A stretch of 64,000 nt of DNA from positions 1 through 64,000 of the forward strand of contig NZ_JADGDZ010000002.1 in the NCBI RefSeq assembly GCF_016744625.1, written 5' to 3'. Under the pieces are notes generated by a model. The model was not told the DNA's origin. It worked only from the letters and a program-made list of their open reading frames with translations, and searched no databases. Every line of letters begins with the position of its first letter. The first letter of the stretch is position 1. Source of the stretch: Winogradskyella sp. Its GTDB lineage: Bacteria > Bacteroidota > Bacteroidia > Flavobacteriales > Flavobacteriaceae. The translations under genes were made by a program, and so were the position numbers. Shown piece after piece: positions 61,174 to 64,000 of this stretch.

Positions 61174-61496
61174 TACTCCTTGGGTTTCGTTTGAAATAGT
61201 TTGTTTAAAAATTTCTCTAATAAGAGTTTATGAAACACCAGCGCAAAAGCAAACGATTGTAATAAACATTCAATCATCTTGATTTGATAACCTCGTATGA
61301 AGTACAGAGCGACTCCGTAAATAATGCCGATGATGAGCACACGATAGCGTGTTGCTATTTTAAGCTTAAAAACTTCATAAAAGAAGTTAGTTGAGCGGTA
61401 ATGGTTGAGACCATAAGCAATAACGATGAATGTGAAAATGTAAGCCCAATCCAGGCTATTTAAATAATTGGAGATGTGTGATAAAATTTCGATCAT
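61173..61496 (-). CDS. small multi-pass membrane protein (holin-like)
   Basis: The 107-residue protein has about three membrane segments (YIFTFIVIAYGL, RVLIIGIIYGVALYFI, LLQSFAFALVFHKL) and a basic tail. Size and topology fit a holin, next to the spanin-like pair, but no holin family motif was recognised. It overlaps the upstream gene by 4 bp. Confidence 0.6.
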   Translation of the reverse strand: MIEILSHISNYLNSLDWAYIFTFIVIAYGLNHYRSTNFFYEVFKLKIATRYRVLIIGIIYGVALYFIRGYQIKMIECLLQSFAFALVFHKLLLEKFLNKLFQTKPKE

Positions 61497-61741
61497 TTTA
61501 ATTGTGTTTTTAGGGTTTCTTTTATGCTTTTAATATCTGCTTGCAACGCAGCTATTTGATGATTTGGAAATAGATTCTTAGTTAAATGTACTACTACCAC
61601 TATAGTTGCTCCCGAAGCCAATAGAGCAAGCACAATTTTGGTTAATGTTTGATTGGTAAGCGTTACTGTGACTTCGGTCTTGATACCGTCTTTATCTACC
61701 AGACCATCTATTAAATCTTTAATGCTTCGCTTTTCTGCCAT
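61493..61741 (-). CDS. small single-helix membrane protein
   Basis: The 82-residue protein has a central membrane helix (IVLALLASGATIVVVVHLT) flanked by hydrophilic segments. It overlaps its neighbours at both ends (4 and 23 bp). Function unknown. Confidence 0.6.
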   Translation of the reverse strand: MAEKRSIKDLIDGLVDKDGIKTEVTVTLTNQTLTKIVLALLASGATIVVVVHLTKNLFPNHQIAALQADIKSIKETLKTQLK

Positions 61742-62222
61742 CCTTGTGTTGCTTTTTTATGTTGCCCATATTGCGTTCGTTGAAGAGCTGTTCTGACACT
61801 TCTTTTACTTTGTAAAGTCTCAAAACACGTTCTTCAGTAATAGCATCAAATTCATCTGTGATTAAGCCTTGTGCAGCACCGTGATTTTTTAAGAGATAGA
61901 CACGTAATTGATAAACAGGTTCTCCTTTGCTTCCTAATTTTAATGGAAAATCATCATTGGGTTTTGGTAGTACTTCGGGCTTTATGACGATTGCTTTCTT
62001 TTCTTTTTCCAAAGAAACTATAGGCTTCATTTCAACCACAGAAACTTCTTTTTTCTGTGGAATAGGTTTCTCAACTTTTACAGATTGAGATTCCTCAACG
62101 ATTGTAAATTCTGCATCTTCAATCGTTTCTTCTTTATCTCTAAAGAGGACATAGCCCAACAATCCTAATCCCAAAAGCCCACCAGCGATAAGCAATCCTT
62201 TTTGCATCGTTTGTTCGCTCAT
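61719..62222 (-). CDS. membrane-anchored peptidoglycan-binding-like protein
   Basis: The 167-residue protein has an N-terminal glycine-rich membrane helix (GLLIAGGLLGLGLLGYVLF), a charged linker, and a C-terminal domain like the peptidoglycan-binding fold (LGSKGEPVYQLRVYLLKNHG). It shares one base with the upstream gene of similar design, possibly an old duplication. Confidence 0.65.
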   Translation of the reverse strand: MSEQTMQKGLLIAGGLLGLGLLGYVLFRDKEETIEDAEFTIVEESQSVKVEKPIPQKKEVSVVEMKPIVSLEKEKKAIVIKPEVLPKPNDDFPLKLGSKGEPVYQLRVYLLKNHGAAQGLITDEFDAITEERVLRLYKVKEVSEQLFNERNMGNIKKQHKDGRKAKH

Positions 62223-62725
62223 TATTTCCCGAGACTTGACAGCGCTTTTCGCATTCCTGCGATATCGGCTTGAGTGAATACTGTTTTCTTTAATCGCTTT
62301 TGTGCAGCTCGCGAGGTTTTAGGACCAAATTGCCCATCTACACCATCACGTTTTGGTCCCGTTTTGCCTAAATCTTCTTTGTAGATCTTCAGATAGCGTT
62401 GCAATATTTTCACATCAGGATGACGGCTTCCATATTTGATAGGATAGCCTGTTTTAGTAATAACTGGTTTCGTACTTGAACTAGATGAAGTTGAAGAACT
62501 TGGAATAAACGGTGGTGTTTGATAGCTGGATGAACCACTTGAAACTGTTGTAACTCCAGACGAAGATGCAGTTGCTAATGCAGCTTCTTTTTTCTCCTTT
62601 TTCTTGGTCATAAAATAATACGCGGTAGCAGCTCCCGCGAGTACCACGATAACACCACCTACCACTAAAAGGTCTTTGTTTTTAGTCATAAATGATGGAT
62701 TTGTTGCTGTTGATTTCTGTTTCAT
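62222..62725 (-). CDS. membrane-anchored peptidoglycan-binding protein
   Basis: The 167-residue protein has an N-terminal membrane helix (VVGGVIVVLAGAATAYYF), a Ser/Thr-rich linker and a peptidoglycan-binding domain (YGSRHPDVKILQRYLKIY...DGQFGPKTSRAAQKRL). A second start at 62689 (MTKNKDLL) is possible. It would hold the element's membrane or particle to the cell wall. Confidence 0.75.
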   Translation of the reverse strand: MKQKSTATNPSFMTKNKDLLVVGGVIVVLAGAATAYYFMTKKKEKKEAALATASSSGVTTVSSGSSSYQTPPFIPSSSTSSSSSTKPVITKTGYPIKYGSRHPDVKILQRYLKIYKEDLGKTGPKRDGVDGQFGPKTSRAAQKRLKKTVFTQADIAGMRKALSSLGK

Positions 62726-62734
62726 TGGTTCGAT

Positions 62735-63256
62735 TTATGATTGATAATTGGGAAGGCGTTGCACATAGTTTGAGACGTATTCCTTCATTTCGCTTTGGCT
62801 CAAAAAGCTATTCAAGTGTTGCCACATATCCTTGTTGTAGAGCTGATAAAATGCTTTAGAAAGACTGGCGATTTGCGTTTTATCACGCAACTTTTTACCG
62901 AAAACATCTTTGATGGCCTCTTCATCGTCATTAAAAGTGCCTTTCGCATCCTTAATGATTTTAGCCAGTTTCTTAGCCGAAGCATCGTCCAATACTTGAA
63001 TACTTTTTGGTGCCACCCATTTCTGAACATCTGTGAGATAGTTCATATCAAATGGACTGTTCCAATTCGGCTCTTGTTTGGTAGTTCCTACGTTTCCAGT
63101 AGTGACTTGCACACCAGTTCCTATAGATGTGGTTGTCGTGGATTGCAGTGCTTGCTGCTTTATACGCTTTCGCGAAAGCGTAACAAAAACACCTATCCCG
63201 ATAACGCCAAGTCCTGCGCCACCTATCATCCACCATCCTGTTTTTGAGATTTCCAT
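62735..63256 (-). CDS. single-helix protein with annexin-like domain (A)
   Basis: The 173-residue protein has an N-terminal membrane helix and a basic stop-transfer stretch (LSRKRIKQ), encoded by the palindrome. After a linker comes a helical domain. This reads KKLAKIIKDAKGTFNDDEEAI then QIASLSKAFYQLYNKDMWQHL, resembling one annexin repeat (GTDEdaI...Q...AY...Y..dL). It is paralogous to the next gene. The annexin resemblance is by eye only. Confidence 0.6.
   Translation of the reverse strand: MEISKTGWWMIGGAGLGVIGIGVFVTLSRKRIKQQALQSTTTTSIGTGVQVTTGNVGTTKQEPNWNSPFDMNYLTDVQKWVAPKSIQVLDDASAKKLAKIIKDAKGTFNDDEEAIKDVFGKKLRDKTQIASLSKAFYQLYNKDMWQHLNSFLSQSEMKEYVSNYVQRLPNYQS
63166..63179. repeat. palindrome GCTTTCGCGAAAGC (copy 11)
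   Basis: Exact copy, extended to an 18-bp perfect palindrome (ACG...CGT), encoding LSRKR after a membrane helix. Confidence 0.95.
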
Positions 63257-63257
63257 A

Positions 63258-63746
63258 TTAAGCTGTTCTGTAATTAGGTAGCGCCTTCACGATGTTGAGC
63301 ACTATGGTTATTTCTTCCTTATCAAAGCGGTCTTTGAGCGTGTCAATCAGGTTTTTTGAATAGGTTTCTTGGTAGGCTTTTGCCACTTGAGAGACCTGAA
63401 CTTTATCTTTCATCTTGCGAAAGACTCCGTAGACTTGTTCTTCATCATCGCCTCCTTGATACCAGCTTCCCCAAGCTTTGTGAATCTGGTCTGCATAGCG
63501 AGAAGCGGTACTTGTTTTTAATACCAACACTTCGCGGTTTACTGTTTGTAACACCTTATTCAAAAAATGAATATCAAAAGCATTCTGCGAGGTCAGTCCA
63601 CTTGAAATTGGTTGAATTTGCGCCTGAATAGCAGTCAGTAATTTGCTGGTGCGTACGTCACGACTGCGCTTCCTCAATGAGAAAAACGTTGTCCCTATAA
63701 ATAGAGTTCCTACACTTGCGCCTATGATTTTATACGTCATACTCAT
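63258..63746 (-). CDS. single-helix protein with annexin-like domain (B)
   Basis: The 162-residue paralogue of the 62735 product has a membrane helix, a basic LRKRSRD stretch and a helical domain with GGDDEEQVYGVF and QVSQVAKAYQETYSKNLIDTLK. The C-terminus LPNYR is shared with its neighbour (LPNYQ). It is one base away from gene A and overlaps the upstream gene by 4 bp. Confidence 0.6.
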   Translation of the reverse strand: MSMTYKIIGASVGTLFIGTTFFSLRKRSRDVRTSKLLTAIQAQIQPISSGLTSQNAFDIHFLNKVLQTVNREVLVLKTSTASRYADQIHKAWGSWYQGGDDEEQVYGVFRKMKDKVQVSQVAKAYQETYSKNLIDTLKDRFDKEEITIVLNIVKALPNYRTA

Positions 63747-63964
63747 TTGTCCAACAGTTTTAAGCCACGACCTGCAGGTGTGAGCATTGCTAAATCCGAC
63801 ACATCTGCATTCTTTGCTGAATTTTTAAGAAGTACGATAACACCAACCAATACGACTGCCAGTATCACAGGAACACCAATCGATAATACCTTTGTCAAAC
63901 TCTTTCCCAAGCCAAAAACATTTCCACCTATTTCAGATAAATCGGCAATGGTTCTGGTTGCCAT
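63743..63964 (-). CDS. small membrane protein (start possibly outside window)
   Basis: The 73-residue ORF has a central helix (VLSIGVPVILAVVLVGVIVLL) and a C-terminus TPAGRGLKLLDK. The frame is open upstream of the ATG for the remaining 12 codons to the window edge, so the gene may be longer. It heads the visible part of the module. Confidence 0.6.
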   Translation of the reverse strand: MATRTIADLSEIGGNVFGLGKSLTKVLSIGVPVILAVVLVGVIVLLKNSAKNADVSDLAMLTPAGRGLKLLDK

Positions 63965-64000
63965 ATTAGAAACATCAAGATTGTTTTGATTGAGCCATTT

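Overview
The window looks like a chromosomal segment from a member of the Flavobacteriaceae (Bacteroidota). Supporting signs are AT-rich DNA, several promoter -7 boxes of the Bacteroidota TAnnTTTG type, and families typical of this group (DUF3570, DUF4266, DUF3347, HYC_CC_PP, CusA-TolC fusions). Genus is not claimed. No tRNA, rRNA, CRISPR array or intact insertion sequence was seen.

Layout. (1) 1-5146, plus strand: the 3' part of an octaheme cytochrome lipoprotein with HEAT/TPR repeats, then an FdhF/YdeP-type molybdopterin oxidoreductase and mobA. (2) 5382-20843, minus strand: a response regulator and sensor kinase, then a CusA-TolC fusion pump with its adaptor, a VIT-type transporter, a DUF2231-like membrane protein, an HD-domain protein and a Crp/Fnr regulator, followed by thioredoxin, apbE, DUF4266, DUF3570 and dsbD. 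(3) 21404-51905, minus strand: about 30 kb of heavy-metal (mainly copper) handling genes. These include a ZntA-type and a CopA-type P-type ATPase, two CDF transporters, a Fur-family regulator, a second CusA-TolC fusion, a third unfused CusA with separate TolC, three membrane-fusion adaptors in the window, a multicopper oxidase fused to a CopB-like barrel, three DUF3347 domains, an HMA-AraC regulator and several stress or accessory genes. (4) 52135-58194, plus strand: four overlapping genes forming a divergent Wadjet-like (JetABCD) SMC/nuclease plasmid-defence operon. (5) 58191-58904, minus strand: a nuclease-like gene, tail to tail with jetD, interrupted by an in-frame TGA. (6) 58945-64000, minus strand: thirteen small, tightly packed genes. 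Most have one N-terminal membrane segment, and they include an M15 peptidase, peptidoglycan-binding domains, spanin-like overlapping genes and two annexin-like proteins. This resembles the membrane/lysis module of an integrated virus or other mobile element that continues past the right edge.

How it works together. The response regulator appears to act on a direct-repeat operator (two CTTAAGATT-like units 11 bp apart). The operator occurs three times, each time exactly 32 nt upstream of a TAnnTTTG-like box: before the regulator itself, before the CusA-TolC operon, and before a gene-less stretch ending in a strong terminator, which is a candidate small RNA. An FNR-like box next to the Crp/Fnr gene may link it to the thioredoxin-ApbE-DsbD operon. 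A 14-bp palindrome, GCTTTCGCGAAAGC, occurs exactly eleven times plus one near match. It sits in all three reading frames and once between genes, so it looks like a DNA-level element rather than a protein motif.

All identifications come from reading the sequence. No database search was run.
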